Position numbers and translations under genes: made by a program | DNA from: Hymenobacter sp. BT559 | GTDB lineage: Bacteria > Bacteroidota > Bacteroidia > Cytophagales > Hymenobacteraceae | Length of the DNA stretch: 64,000 nt | Assembly: GCF_016427535.1 (NCBI RefSeq) | Contig: NZ_JAELXV010000003.1 | Span: forward strand, 682,001-746,000 | Direction: 5' to 3' | Shown: positions 36,966 through 45,642 of the stretch, piece after piece | Numbering within the stretch: the stretch's first letter is position 1 | How the letters are laid out: every line of letters begins with the position of its first letter | The notes under the pieces: model-generated | Told to the model about the DNA's origin: nothing | Databases searched by the model: none | The model's input: only the letters and a program-made list of their open reading frames with translations

Positions 36966-37112
36966 AAAATCACGAATTAGTACAGTACGAACTGAACAGC
37001 TACTAAGGCACCTTCAGCTAATCAGCGGGAACGGACAATAACTAGGCCTGATTTAATTAAGGACCTTCCGTCATATTCCCTAGGTGTGAAAGCGTAGCGT
37101 TGTCGCGATTCG

Positions 37113-38135
37113 CTAAGATACAACCGTCTGGGGGCTAGTCCGGTTCGTTTTGAGGCCTTGCGTGGCCCAGGCAATAGTTTCGTTCAGCGGTCGAAAACCT
37201 AAGCCTGTGGTTTGCTGCACCTTGACAGCATCGTAATAGATGTGTCGGCGCCCGGCTCGCGCCGTGTCGCGGGTAATTAGGGGGCGGGCGCCCGTCAAAA
37301 CAGCCCGCCCATGTTCGAAGCGCCAGATAAGCTCGGCGGCCCAGTCGGGCACGGCCACCGTGGGCGGGCGGCGGCCCAGGGCAGTAGCTGCGTCTCGCAA
37401 AAAGTCCCCTAATGGGTAAATGCCTCCATTCAGGATGTAGCGCTCGGTGGTCCCTAATGGCAGGTCTAACATCAGTCGCACTAGCTGAGCTGCTACATCG
37501 CGCACATCTACAAAATTGAGCAGACCTTTTGTGTAAAAGTGATGCTCATCGTAGGCATAGCGCAACAAGCGCGTGCTGCTACGCTGCCAGTCGCCGGGGC
37601 CTATAACTACCGAGGGGTTGACAATAACGGCTGCCAGGCCCTCAGCGGCTCCGCGCCATACCTCCAGCTCGCCTAGGTACTTGCTAGTAGCATAGGCCGG
37701 GTGGCTAGCGCCTAGGTCCCACGTCGCCTTCTCCGTTACTACCTGCGGTATGGCAGCCGGTTGCTCATCCGTTGCTTCGGCCGGCGAACCCAGGGCTGCT
37801 ACCGAAGATACGTAGCCTAGGCGGATGCCCGGCCGGGCTAGGCACGCATCTACAACGGCCGCTGTGCCCTCTACATTGGTTTCTAAGAGGGAATCCTCAT
37901 CTTGCGGCGCGTAGGACACTAGTCCGGCGCAGTGAAACACATGCGTTACATCCGGTGCGATAGCTGATGCCAGCAGAGTAGCATCTAATAGGTTACCCTG
38001 TACCCACTCTACGCCAGGAAAAGTATCAATGGGGGCGGCGCCCCGGTGCAGTGCCCGCACGGCAAGCCCCCGCGCTTGCAACTCGCGCAGCAAAAACGAG
38101 CCGATAAGACCAGTTGCTCCGGTAACGAAAACCAT
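37113..38135 (-). CDS. NAD-dependent epimerase/dehydratase (extended SDR)
   Basis: 340 residues. Rossmann motif TGATGLIGSFLL (residues 5-16), downstream catalytic YATSK (Tyr-x3-Lys), HVFHCAGLVSY region, and an NPSVVIGPGD segment typical of dihydroflavonol-reductase-like extended SDRs that act on a hydroxyl or ketone of a lipid or sugar. It is the last gene of the wza-wzc-phosphatase cluster (31 bp after the PHP phosphatase gene), so a role in polysaccharide precursor making or in surface glycolipid reduction is plausible but not shown. Confidence 0.85.
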   Translation of the reverse strand: MVFVTGATGLIGSFLLRELQARGLAVRALHRGAAPIDTFPGVEWVQGNLLDATLLASAIAPDVTHVFHCAGLVSYAPQDEDSLLETNVEGTAAVVDACLARPGIRLGYVSSVAALGSPAEATDEQPAAIPQVVTEKATWDLGASHPAYATSKYLGELEVWRGAAEGLAAVIVNPSVVIGPGDWQRSSTRLLRYAYDEHHFYTKGLLNFVDVRDVAAQLVRLMLDLPLGTTERYILNGGIYPLGDFLRDAATALGRRPPTVAVPDWAAELIWRFEHGRAVLTGARPLITRDTARAGRRHIYYDAVKVQQTTGLGFRPLNETIAWATQGLKTNRTSPQTVVS

Positions 38136-38166
38136 CGGCTAATAGAGAGAGCGGTAATTAATTAAT

Positions 38167-38943
38167 TTATAACGTGTTGTTGAGTAGAGGCAGGTGCAAA
38201 AGCTTTCGGAAATAAGCCGAGTTGACCGTTTTCTTAGCCAGAGCGGCAGTATGGCGTAGGTGATGGGTATCAGTGCCTACAAAATCAACCAGCCCTTCAT
38301 CTATCAGTTGCTCGGCCACGTGGCGAGCGGTGGGCGAGTAGTAGCCCGCTAGCGAGTTGAGGTTTAGCTGTAAAAGCACCCCATATTCCTGCCGCAGCTT
38401 TCGAATTTCAGCAAATCGTCCGTAATAATAAGTATAGCGTTCAGGGTGAGCTAGTACGGGCTGATAGCCAGCTGCTTTCAACTCAAAAATAGTAGCTTGC
38501 AGGTTGAAGGGCTCATTCATGTACGATGTCTCGAAGAGTACATAGCGCTTCTCGCCGCCGAAGCTCAATAGCTCAGAGCCTTCGGCTAAGCGCTGGCCCA
38601 GCCATTCGTCTAGGTAGTATTCGGCGGCGCACTCCAGGGCCACGTCGCCGAGGCCCGCTGCTAAAGCTGCAGCCTGCAATTCTGCCAGGGACGCCCGGAT
38701 ACCTTCGGGCGTATTTTTATAAAAATCTCCCATCACGTGGGGAGTCATAATCAGCTTGCGAAAACCTAGTGTGCGGAGCTCGCTCAGAAGTCCTAAGCTG
38801 TCAGCCACCGTTTCGGCCCCATCATCCAGACCTGGTAGCAGATGCGAATGCATATCAACGCGTAAGCTAGCTAGAGGACTATCTACATGAGTATAATTGG
38901 TAGCAGACCCGCTGCCAAACAAGCGCTGCCAAAAACTGGCCAT
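38167..38943 (-). CDS. PHP-domain tyrosine-protein phosphatase (CpsB/YwqE type)
   Basis: 258 residues, the usual length of CpsB/YwqE. PHP metal-binding motifs in order: DMHSHLLPGLDDGA (residues about 30-43), TPHVMGDFY, a Glu in FETSY, HPERYTYYYG (about 173-182) and GTDTHHLRH. These bind a trinuclear metal centre and dephosphorylate the tyrosine-rich tail of the Wzc-like kinase, which lies 20 bp upstream in the same operon. It thereby regulates capsule or EPS export. No signal peptide, hence cytoplasmic. Confidence 0.93.
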   Translation of the reverse strand: MASFWQRLFGSGSATNYTHVDSPLASLRVDMHSHLLPGLDDGAETVADSLGLLSELRTLGFRKLIMTPHVMGDFYKNTPEGIRASLAELQAAALAAGLGDVALECAAEYYLDEWLGQRLAEGSELLSFGGEKRYVLFETSYMNEPFNLQATIFELKAAGYQPVLAHPERYTYYYGRFAEIRKLRQEYGVLLQLNLNSLAGYYSPTARHVAEQLIDEGLVDFVGTDTHHLRHTAALAKKTVNSAYFRKLLHLPLLNNTL

Positions 38944-38963
38944 TATATAATGCTCATTATTGA

Positions 38964-41474
38964 TTAGCTAAAGAAACTCTTGATTTTCTGGCTGAGTGTT
39001 GGAGCTTGGACGGACTCTTCGTAGTAGCCCATGCCATAGCCAGTGCTGCTGCTACCATAGCCGTAGCCGTAGCCATAACCATAGCCGTAGCCATAGGCGC
39101 CTTGAGCTTTAGCATCATTAAGTACGGTGCACATCTTGGAGAACTGATTATTACTCATTAGGCGATTCAGATTTTTCAGAAATGCCTTTCGGGAATAATT
39201 AGCCCGTACTATATAGATAGGTACATCGGCTTTACGCATAATAAGAATTCCATCGGTAACCAATCCTACTGGCGGCGTATCGATAAGAATAACATCGTAG
39301 CTCCGGTGCAATTCGGCCAGTAGCTGGTCGAATCGTGGGTTCAAAATAAGCTCAGATGGGTTGGGTGGGGTAGGACCAGCCGAGATAAAGTCAAGTGACT
39401 CAATAGCAGTATGCTGGATGCATTCTGCCAAGGTATGGCGTTCAATAAGAATTGTGCTGATACCTCGCACGTTATCGGCATCAAACGCTAAATTGACCTT
39501 TGGCTTGCGCATGTCTAGGTCCAGGATAATGACTCGCTGACCAGATAGCGCAATAATGCCGCCAAGATTTACGGCAACGAAGGTTTTGCCTTCGCCCGAA
39601 ATAGTGGAGGTAATGGAAATGATACGTTTTTTATTAGATGGACTAATGAAATCCAGATTGGTTCGGATAGAACGAATAGCCTCAGAGACGGAAGCCTTAG
39701 GATTTTTGTCTACTACCAGCCGCGATACTTCCAGCTTTTCTTTGTCGTAGGTAGGAATGACGCCTAGTACAGACGCTCTGGTACCACGTTCCAACTCACC
39801 AATGCCAGTTATGGTATTGTGCATCAGATAGCGAGTGGCTATAAGTCCTAAGCCGAGTACCAAACCGCCTGCTAGTCCAATAGCATAGACCAGTAAGCGC
39901 ACGGGTGAAATGGGCTCACCTGGAGGCGAGGCTGGTGATAAAATTTGGAATTCAGGAGTAGTACCAGCCTGCTGGATGTTAAAATCCATTTTCCGGTCTA
40001 TTAACCGCTCGTAAGTAGATTCATATAGACTGAGAGGCCGCTGTAAGCGTTGTTGCTCAGTCACCTTTTCCGGCATTGCCAGCAGCTGATTGTTCAGTAG
40101 CGCATCCTTCTCGTCGAGGCGAGCGAGCTGCTTCTGAAGTAATTGTAGGTCTTGCTGCAACTGCCGCTGCAGTAGTTCGCGTGTGTCATTTATAATAGCT
40201 TGGTTGCGCTGTACTGCAAATGTCTTCTCAGTCTGCGATTTCAATGTGAGCCGCAGGTTGCGTTGCTGCGCGTCTAGCTGGTCTAGTAAGTTTGTCAGTG
40301 CTGGGTCCTCTAATTGTGATAGGCCCGGTAGATTATCTGCCACTGTTTCCTCATCAGTGCGCGTAAGCTGGTCACGGCTCATAAGGCGGCTAATATCACT
40401 TAAGAGGCGAAGCTTATCCTGAATCTTCTGTCGGTCCTCCTGTTGTTTCACCAGGGTTTCCTTAATTGTCATCATATCGCCTTTGACATCGTAAGTTCTA
40501 TTACGACGTACAAACTCCTTCTGTGCTTCCTCGGCAGCCCGCCACCGCTTATCATTGTCCGCAATTACTTGGTCAATAAACTCTAAGGATAAAGCACTGC
40601 TTTGCTTTTTGCGGTCGAGCTTTTCCTTCAAATAAACGGTATCAATATTATTGATGATGTGCGCCGCCTTCTCAGGATTATTATCAGTAAATGAAATCTG
40701 GATGGTATTGGCGCTAGGGTTTAGTACGGTTACAGCCAAGTTTTTGTCTAAGTAGCCGCTTACTGCACCATCATCAAGAATAACGAAATGGTACTGTGGG
40801 TCATCGCCTACTGGCAGTGTCCGTCCAGGCGCTGCCTCTAGCCACAGTTGCATACCTGGGAAAGTACCCCATTGGCCTACTTGGTAGGTGCCAGTCAGTG
40901 TTTGGTTATGAGCCTTGACACTTACTTGATACTTAGTGGGAGTTAGAAAATTGACTAAAAACTTCTGATTATATAGCGCCGGGTCCGTGATTTTATACTT
41001 CACCCGAAATGGTGAATTAGTATATAGTTCAGCCTCCAGCACAGTTCCCTGCACGTAATAGTTGACATCTAATGCTACACGTTCACGCAGGTTTTTATAA
41101 GTCAAGTTAGACTTGATAAGCTCAACTTCACCAGCTAGCTGATTAACAGGAGCCTCTTCATTTTTAACAGCGCCAAACCCTAGTTTATTAGCTTCCGAAC
41201 GCTCATCGAGCTTTATGATAGAAGCTGCTTTATAAATAGGCTTTGTATAACGCAAAAACAGCCAAGAGGCTGTAAAACCCAAGGCGAGTAACAATAGAAC
41301 CCATGCTAAGCTTCGGCGAGCTACTAATACTAGTGTAGTTAGGTCTAACCCACCGCCAATGTCATCCTGCTCGGTAGTTGGCGTTGGGCCTGTGGTAGGA
41401 GGCAATTGTCCTGCCGTTTCGCCAGTGGCTTTGCGAATAAGCTCCTCCAATTCCGCATTTTCACTTACTGCCAT
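38964..41474 (-). CDS. Polysaccharide co-polymerase/tyrosine autokinase (Wzc-like)
   Basis: 836 residues. A Wzz-like periplasmic domain lies between two membrane segments (about 52-72 and 525-545), with long coiled-coil (about 270-470). The cytoplasmic BY-kinase domain carries Walker A ISITSTISGEGKT (about 620-632), Walker A' VIILDLDMRKP and Walker B DVILIDTPPVGL. The C-terminal tail is YGYGYGYGYGYGYG then YEES, a Tyr cluster that is the usual autophosphorylation site. Such proteins control length and export of surface polysaccharide. Upstream 51 bp lies the Wza-like gene; downstream 20 bp the CpsB-type phosphatase. The gene is AT-richer than neighbours and contains no CCTAGG. Confidence 0.95.
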   Translation of the reverse strand: MAVSENAELEELIRKATGETAGQLPPTTGPTPTTEQDDIGGGLDLTTLVLVARRSLAWVLLLLALGFTASWLFLRYTKPIYKAASIIKLDERSEANKLGFGAVKNEEAPVNQLAGEVELIKSNLTYKNLRERVALDVNYYVQGTVLEAELYTNSPFRVKYKITDPALYNQKFLVNFLTPTKYQVSVKAHNQTLTGTYQVGQWGTFPGMQLWLEAAPGRTLPVGDDPQYHFVILDDGAVSGYLDKNLAVTVLNPSANTIQISFTDNNPEKAAHIINNIDTVYLKEKLDRKKQSSALSLEFIDQVIADNDKRWRAAEEAQKEFVRRNRTYDVKGDMMTIKETLVKQQEDRQKIQDKLRLLSDISRLMSRDQLTRTDEETVADNLPGLSQLEDPALTNLLDQLDAQQRNLRLTLKSQTEKTFAVQRNQAIINDTRELLQRQLQQDLQLLQKQLARLDEKDALLNNQLLAMPEKVTEQQRLQRPLSLYESTYERLIDRKMDFNIQQAGTTPEFQILSPASPPGEPISPVRLLVYAIGLAGGLVLGLGLIATRYLMHNTITGIGELERGTRASVLGVIPTYDKEKLEVSRLVVDKNPKASVSEAIRSIRTNLDFISPSNKKRIISITSTISGEGKTFVAVNLGGIIALSGQRVIILDLDMRKPKVNLAFDADNVRGISTILIERHTLAECIQHTAIESLDFISAGPTPPNPSELILNPRFDQLLAELHRSYDVILIDTPPVGLVTDGILIMRKADVPIYIVRANYSRKAFLKNLNRLMSNNQFSKMCTVLNDAKAQGAYGYGYGYGYGYGYGSSSTGYGMGYYEESVQAPTLSQKIKSFFS
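39054..39097 (-). repeat. Tandem (TAY-GGY) codon repeat in the kinase tail
   Basis: Seven or more direct copies of a 6-bp unit (TAYGGY, minus strand) encode the YG tail. As a short tandem repeat in a regulatory tail, its length is likely to change by slippage and so to tune the number of phosphorylatable Tyr residues. Confidence 0.8.
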
Positions 41475-41525
41475 GAGTTATATTTTAAAGATATTATAAG
41501 TAGAGGTAGGTTATTAAGTAAGTTA

Positions 41526-42461
41526 TCAATTTTGACGCGAAATAGTAATAATTGTAAATATTATACTTACTGTACTAAGCAAGGTAGCCGTTGCAGTGAA
41601 TACAGGGACTGCATCAGCTAAGCCATCTAATAGAGGGCGGCGTACAGGTTCAATGTATATAATATCATTAGGCTCCATTTGAAGATTAGCTCGCCGCATA
41701 CCAGCGATAGTGCTTAAATCTATTTGTTCAATCTTGGGATTCTTCAGGTCGCCTCGAATAATTCGAATATTTGATGTTTTGCCACCGTATCTATACACCC
41801 CACCGCTACCGCCGCCACCATTACCATCAATTCCACCTGCTAACGCCAAAACTTCTAAAAGATTCATGTTGTCATTAGCCAAAGGAACCACAACTCCCCC
41901 AGGTGAGCCTAAAATAATAACTCGGTTATTGGTAACGCGAGTTTGGACGAACGTGTCGCGGTAGTAAGGTGTAAATAGCACTTGTAGAGTGCTGTCAGCT
42001 TGGTGCAGTGTAAGGCCACTCAAACGTGTAAGCCCAATAATTGGTACCGCTACCATCCCATTGGCTTGCACGAGTAGTTCTAGGCCAGCGCCGCTACCAT
42101 TAGCACCAGTACGTGATATTGAGCGACCCTGAGAAGCGGCGGTGCGCGGTGCTAGACTGGGCACTTGTCCAGGTGCCGAACCTAATTGTAATTCCCCATT
42201 AGGGTCAATGATGCGCTCGCCCTTATTGGTGTACACGCGAATATCCAGAAAGTCATTAGGCTGAATGCGGTAGTTGCGGTCAGTGCGATTGACCGCAACC
42301 CGTAGCTTTGCCGTGTCTATGCGGTTGCCCTTCTCATCTGTAAGGCGGAACAGTACTCGCTGACTGTAGTAACGGTTAGATGCGCAGGAGGCAACTAAAA
42401 AAAGTATTGGCAAGCTCAAGAGCAAGCGGCGAATAGCAGCGTAGGCGGAGGAAGAAGCCAA
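41526..42461 (-). CDS. Polysaccharide export lipoprotein (Wza-like)
   Basis: 311 residues. The signal peptide ends at lipobox VASC (Cys26). A poly-export domain follows (YRIQPNDFLDIRVYT, about 58-72), and SLBB-like parts (GMVAVPIIGLTRLSGLTLHQA; RVIILGSPGGVVVPLANDNMNLLEVLALAGG). A C-terminal membrane-type helix (TATLLSTVSIIFTIITI) replaces the amphipathic helix of enterobacterial Wza. It forms the outer-membrane channel of the polysaccharide export operon and is followed after 51 bp by the Wzc-like kinase. The first in-frame start is a TTG at 42461; no ATG or GTG is available upstream before a stop, so a TTG start is likely. Confidence 0.9.
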   Translation of the reverse strand: MASSSAYAAIRRLLLSLPILFLVASCASNRYYSQRVLFRLTDEKGNRIDTAKLRVAVNRTDRNYRIQPNDFLDIRVYTNKGERIIDPNGELQLGSAPGQVPSLAPRTAASQGRSISRTGANGSGAGLELLVQANGMVAVPIIGLTRLSGLTLHQADSTLQVLFTPYYRDTFVQTRVTNNRVIILGSPGGVVVPLANDNMNLLEVLALAGGIDGNGGGGSGGVYRYGGKTSNIRIIRGDLKNPKIEQIDLSTIAGMRRANLQMEPNDIIYIEPVRRPLLDGLADAVPVFTATATLLSTVSIIFTIITISRQN

Positions 42462-42531
42462 AGGGTGTAAGCCGGGTAGAAAGTGAAGCCCAGAAACTCT
42501 GCACGGAGGGTGAGCGCTGGCTAAAAGGTCT

Positions 42532-42563
42532 CAAAAGTAACTTATCCTTTGTAGGGTTTCCAA
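42532..42563 (-). promoter_or_regulatory. Promoter of the wza-wzc operon
   Basis: On the minus strand TTG (42561-42563) and TACTTTTG (42532-42539) match -33 and -7 with a 21-bp spacer. Transcription would begin near 42525, about 65 bp before the TTG start codon. Confidence 0.5.
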
Positions 42564-42594
42564 TTTTGGGCCCTTTAACTGAGGACCTAGGGCC

Positions 42595-42623
42595 TTGGTT
42601 CGGGCAATAAGCTAGTAATTTTG
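42595..42623 (+). promoter_or_regulatory. Promoter of the acyl-CoA dehydrogenase gene
   Basis: TTG (42595-42597) and TAATTTTG (42616-42623) match -33 and -7 with an 18-bp spacer. Together with the opposing element at 42532-42563 it makes a compact divergent promoter pair. Start codon follows 85 bp downstream. Confidence 0.5.
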
Positions 42624-42707
42624 GCAAACTGGCGTTGTTGGAAACCACTATGGGTTTTACAGCGTCCTATTCTCACTCTTTCCCCACCCACCCACACTCT
42701 CAATATT

Positions 42708-43856
42708 ATGGAAGCTACCGTAGCGACCGAAAATCAGGCGATGATTGCGCAGATGGTGCGCGATTTTGGCCAGCAGCACATTAAGCCCCACTTCATGCGC
42801 TGGGACGAAACCCAGGAATTTCCTCGTGATACCTTTCGCCAGCTTGGCGAGCTAGGGCTGATGGGAGTACTCGTGCCGCAGGAATATGGGGGCACTGGTT
42901 TTGGCTATCAAGAATACGTGACGGCTATTGCTGAGCTGGCAAAAATTGACGGAAGCATTGGCCTGAGTATGGCGGCGCACAATTCGCTGTGCACCGGGCA
43001 TATTCTACAACACGCCTCAGAAGAACAAAAGCACAAATATTTGCCGCGCCTAGCATCGGGCGAGTGGCTGGGAGCCTGGGGCCTCACGGAGCCCAATACC
43101 GGGTCCGATGCTGGTAACATGCGCACTACCGCCGTACTCGACGCTAGTGGCGAGTACTACATCCTGAACGGCGCTAAGAACTTCATCACCCACGGCCAGA
43201 GCGGCGACGTGGCCGTGGTAATCGCTCGCACCGGCGAGGTAGGCGATTCGCACGGCATGACTGCCTTTATCATCGAGCGTGGTACCCCTGGCTTTGCCGG
43301 TGGGCGCAAGGAAGACAAGCTCGGCATGCGGGCATCTGAAACTACCGAACTTATTTTTACCGACTGCCGGGTGCCCGTCGCCAACGTTATCGGCAAGGTA
43401 GGGGAGGGGTTTGTGCAGTCGCTGAAGGTGCTCGATGGCGGACGCATCAGCATTGCGGCGCTCAGCTTGGGTATTGCGCAGGGGGCTTACGAAGCAGCCT
43501 TACAGTATTCAAAAGAGCGACAGCAGTTCAACCAGCCCATCAGTAACTTTCAAGGAATCGCTTTTAAGCTGGCTGATATGGCTACCGAGATAGAAGCCGC
43601 TAGCCTGCTTACTTACCAAGCGGCCGAACTCAAAGACAGGGGCGAAAACGTGAACCGCGAGTCGGCGATGGCCAAGCTGTACGCGTCTGAAGTAGCTGTA
43701 CGGGTGGCCAACGAGGGAGTACAGATATTCGGTGGCTATGGCTATACTAAAGATTACCCGGCCGAGAAGTACTACCGCGATGCCAAACTTTGCACTATTG
43801 GCGAAGGCACCAGCGAAATTCAAAAATTGGTTATTGCTCGGGCGCTGCTCAAATAG
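42708..43856 (+). CDS. Acyl-CoA dehydrogenase
   Basis: 382 residues from the ATG at 42708, the usual length for short/medium-chain ACADs. It is a flavoenzyme that introduces the alpha-beta double bond in beta-oxidation or in amino-acid degradation. FAD and substrate motifs: [39 protein letters not shown] region [13 protein letters not shown]. The C-terminal domain has [18 protein letters not shown] and [10 protein letters not shown], where the Glu is the probable catalytic base. The frame upstream to 42621 has no family resemblance. It is monocistronic, divergent from the wza operon; electron acceptor genes are not nearby. Confidence 0.95.
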   Translation: MEATVATENQAMIAQMVRDFGQQHIKPHFMRWDETQEFPRDTFRQLGELGLMGVLVPQEYGGTGFGYQEYVTAIAELAKIDGSIGLSMAAHNSLCTGHILQHASEEQKHKYLPRLASGEWLGAWGLTEPNTGSDAGNMRTTAVLDASGEYYILNGAKNFITHGQSGDVAVVIARTGEVGDSHGMTAFIIERGTPGFAGGRKEDKLGMRASETTELIFTDCRVPVANVIGKVGEGFVQSLKVLDGGRISIAALSLGIAQGAYEAALQYSKERQQFNQPISNFQGIAFKLADMATEIEAASLLTYQAAELKDRGENVNRESAMAKLYASEVAVRVANEGVQIFGGYGYTKDYPAEKYYRDAKLCTIGEGTSEIQKLVIARALLK

Positions 43857-43954
43857 CCACCTAGGCGGCACCATAGACCCCTGCGGGGGCGGGTATGTAA
43901 ACCGCTAAAATTCAAAAGACTTACTATAAACTGGCTAATCTGAAAATCTGTGAT

Positions 43955-43962
43955 TATCTTTG
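43955..43962 (+). promoter_or_regulatory. -7 element of rpsU
   Basis: TATCTTTG matches TAnnTTTG, 39 bp before the rpsU start. A clear TTTG at -33 is missing; the preceding DNA is AT-rich. Confidence 0.45.
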
Positions 43963-44000
43963 CGGCCCGTTTGCCCTGAAAAGACTCCTCATCCCTCGAT

Positions 44001-44195
44001 ATGATTATCGTTCAAATCAAAGACAACGAAACCGTTGACCGTGCGCTGAAGCGCTTTAAGAAGAAATTCGAACGCACTGGTGTGCTGAAAGAACTGCGTC
44101 GCCGTACGTTCTTCCAAAAGCCTAGCATTACCAAGCGTAAGCTGAAGCAGAAAGCTGTTTATAAGCTGGCTACCTACGGCACCGAAAACGAATAG
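44001..44195 (+). CDS. rpsU: 30S ribosomal protein bS21
   Basis: 64 residues, the size and composition of Bacteroidota S21 (MIIVQIKDNETVDRALKRFKKKFERTGVLKELRRR). It is rich in Arg and Lys and binds the 3' end region of 16S rRNA in the small subunit. In the Bacteroidota, S21 helps hide the anti-Shine-Dalgarno sequence, which matches the weak SD sites seen before most genes here (known from the phylum, not shown by this gene). It is followed by a strong terminator, then the xer and hpf genes, a conserved order. Confidence 0.97.
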   Translation: MIIVQIKDNETVDRALKRFKKKFERTGVLKELRRRTFFQKPSITKRKLKQKAVYKLATYGTENE

Positions 44196-44223
44196 CCAAT
44201 AGGTGTTCGTTTTGGTGGCTTTG

Positions 44224-44265
44224 AAAAGCCCCTACTCTTGCTACCTGGCAAGAGTAGGGGCTTTT
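44224..44265 (+). terminator. Terminator between rpsU and xer
   Basis: An 18-bp stem AAAAGCCCCTACTCTTGC / GCAAGAGTAGGGGCTTTT, loop TACCTG, ends in a T run 29 bp after the rpsU stop. Confidence 0.9.
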
Positions 44266-44320
44266 CGCGTTGCGTTGTACCTTGCCACTACCACCAGGTA
44301 GGATTTGGCTAAGTAGGAGC

Positions 44321-45208
44321 ATGATGGACGATTTTCTAGATTTTCTGCGCTATGAGAAGCGCTTCAGTCCGCACACCGTTATAGCCTACCAAACTGATTT
44401 AATGCAGTTTGCCGACTATGTGCGGAAAGAATACGAGCTAGAGGAGCCGGCCCATGCCACGCACCCCCTTATTCGCGACTGGGTAGTGAATTTGATGGGG
44501 CAAGACCTCGACCCACGCACAGTGAATAGGAAAGTAGCGTGCCTGCGCTCTTACTATAAGTTTTTGCTACGCATCCATCGCATCGAGGCCAACCCCATGC
44601 TGCGTATCAAAGCGCCCAAAATGGCGAAGAAGCTGCCCGAGTTTGTACCCGAAGAATCGCTTAATCGTTTGCTCAATTCATTTGAGTTTGAGGCCACGTT
44701 TGCAGGCGCTCGCGACCAACTCGTGCTGGAGATGCTGTACGGAACAGGCATTCGTCTTTCCGAGCTCCTAGGTATCGCTGCGGCCGATGTAGATGCCGAA
44801 GCCCGCACGGTACGCGTGACGGGTAAGGGCAATAAGCAACGGCTGGTGCCTCTAAACCCGTCGCTGCTGCTCGTCTTGGCCAGGTATGATACCGCCCGCA
44901 TGGCTGAATTTGGCTCTGGCCCCGCCAGCAGCCCGCTGCTACGCACCGACAAGGGCGAGCCACTTTATGAGAAGCTGGTGTACCGCACCGTCAAAAAATA
45001 CTTGAGCCAAGTATCGACCTCGACCGCGCACCAGCATCCGCACGCGCTGCGGCACGCCTTTGCTACTCACCTACTTGGCAAAGGGGCCGACCTCAATGCC
45101 ATCAAAGAACTACTGGGGCATGCTAGCTTGGCGGCCACGCAAGTGTACACGCACTTGTCCGTCGACCGCTTAAAATCCGTATTTGAACAGGCTCACCCCC
45201 GAGCATAG
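44321..45208 (+). CDS. Xer-type tyrosine recombinase
   Basis: 295 residues from the first of two ATGs (44321) behind AGGAGC; the frame upstream starts with TTG and has no family resemblance. N-terminal SAM-like domain (FLDFLRYEKRFSPHTVIAYQTDL), catalytic domain with R at GTGIRLSELL (about 148), Lys at GKGNKQR, the His-x-x-Arg HALRHAFATHLL, His at LLGHASLA and nucleophile Tyr in QVYTHLS. It resolves chromosome dimers at dif in the XerC/XerD class; the paired partner is elsewhere. Its place between rpsU and hpf is conserved in Bacteroidota, so this is a housekeeping Xer rather than a mobile integrase. Confidence 0.93.
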   Translation: MMDDFLDFLRYEKRFSPHTVIAYQTDLMQFADYVRKEYELEEPAHATHPLIRDWVVNLMGQDLDPRTVNRKVACLRSYYKFLLRIHRIEANPMLRIKAPKMAKKLPEFVPEESLNRLLNSFEFEATFAGARDQLVLEMLYGTGIRLSELLGIAAADVDAEARTVRVTGKGNKQRLVPLNPSLLLVLARYDTARMAEFGSGPASSPLLRTDKGEPLYEKLVYRTVKKYLSQVSTSTAHQHPHALRHAFATHLLGKGADLNAIKELLGHASLAATQVYTHLSVDRLKSVFEQAHPRA

Positions 45209-45240
45209 GTTTTCTGTTTCCCACTCTATTCCTTTTGCCC

Positions 45241-45543
45241 ATGAAAGTGCAAGTGCAATCGGTGCATTTCGATGCCGACCAAAAACTGCTCGACTTTATT
45301 CAGCAACGCCTCAATAAACTCGACCATTTCTACGACCGTATTACCGACGGGGAAGTGATTCTTCGCCTTAACAACAAAGACGGTGTAGCTAATAAAACTG
45401 TAGAAATTAAGCTGATGGTGCCGGGCAGCACCCTTTTCAGCCAAGAAGATGCCGCCTCCTTCGAAGCCGCCGCCGACGCTGCAGTAGAAGCTCTGAAGCG
45501 CCAGATTTCAAAGTATAAGGAAAAGCACTTGAACCTCCACTAA
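45241..45543 (+). CDS. hpf: Short ribosome hibernation factor (HPF/RaiA)
   Basis: 100 residues from the ATG at 45241, 32 bp after the xer stop, so co-transcription with xer is likely. The beta-alpha-beta-beta-beta-alpha fold is seen as VQVQSVHFDADQKLLDFIQQRLNKLDHFYD and VILRLNNKDGVANKTVEIKLMVPG, plus a terminal helix (AAADAAVEALKRQISKYKEK). It is the short form without the C-terminal dimerisation tail. It binds the 30S decoding centre of idle ribosomes in stationary phase. The terminator after it is shared with metK. Confidence 0.9.
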   Translation: MKVQVQSVHFDADQKLLDFIQQRLNKLDHFYDRITDGEVILRLNNKDGVANKTVEIKLMVPGSTLFSQEDAASFEAAADAAVEALKRQISKYKEKHLNLH

Positions 45544-45584
45544 GCGCAGCAAGCTACCTAGGTGGCACTAGCTAATACCCAAGC

Positions 45585-45621
45585 AAAAGCCCCAGCAACT
45601 ACGCTAGTTGCCGGGGCTTTT
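45585..45621. terminator. Bidirectional terminator between hpf and metK
   Basis: Stem AAAAGCCCCAGCAACT / AGTTGCCGGGGCTTTT with one mismatch and loop ACGCT, with A and T runs on either end, between convergent genes. Confidence 0.85.
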
Positions 45622-45642
45622 GTTCTTGGTTATGATGACCTC

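Noticed and set aside
44321..45208. Xer recombinase as part of a mobile element or integron
   Set aside because: It lies in the conserved rpsU-xer-hpf context with no attachment sites, direct repeats or cargo around it.
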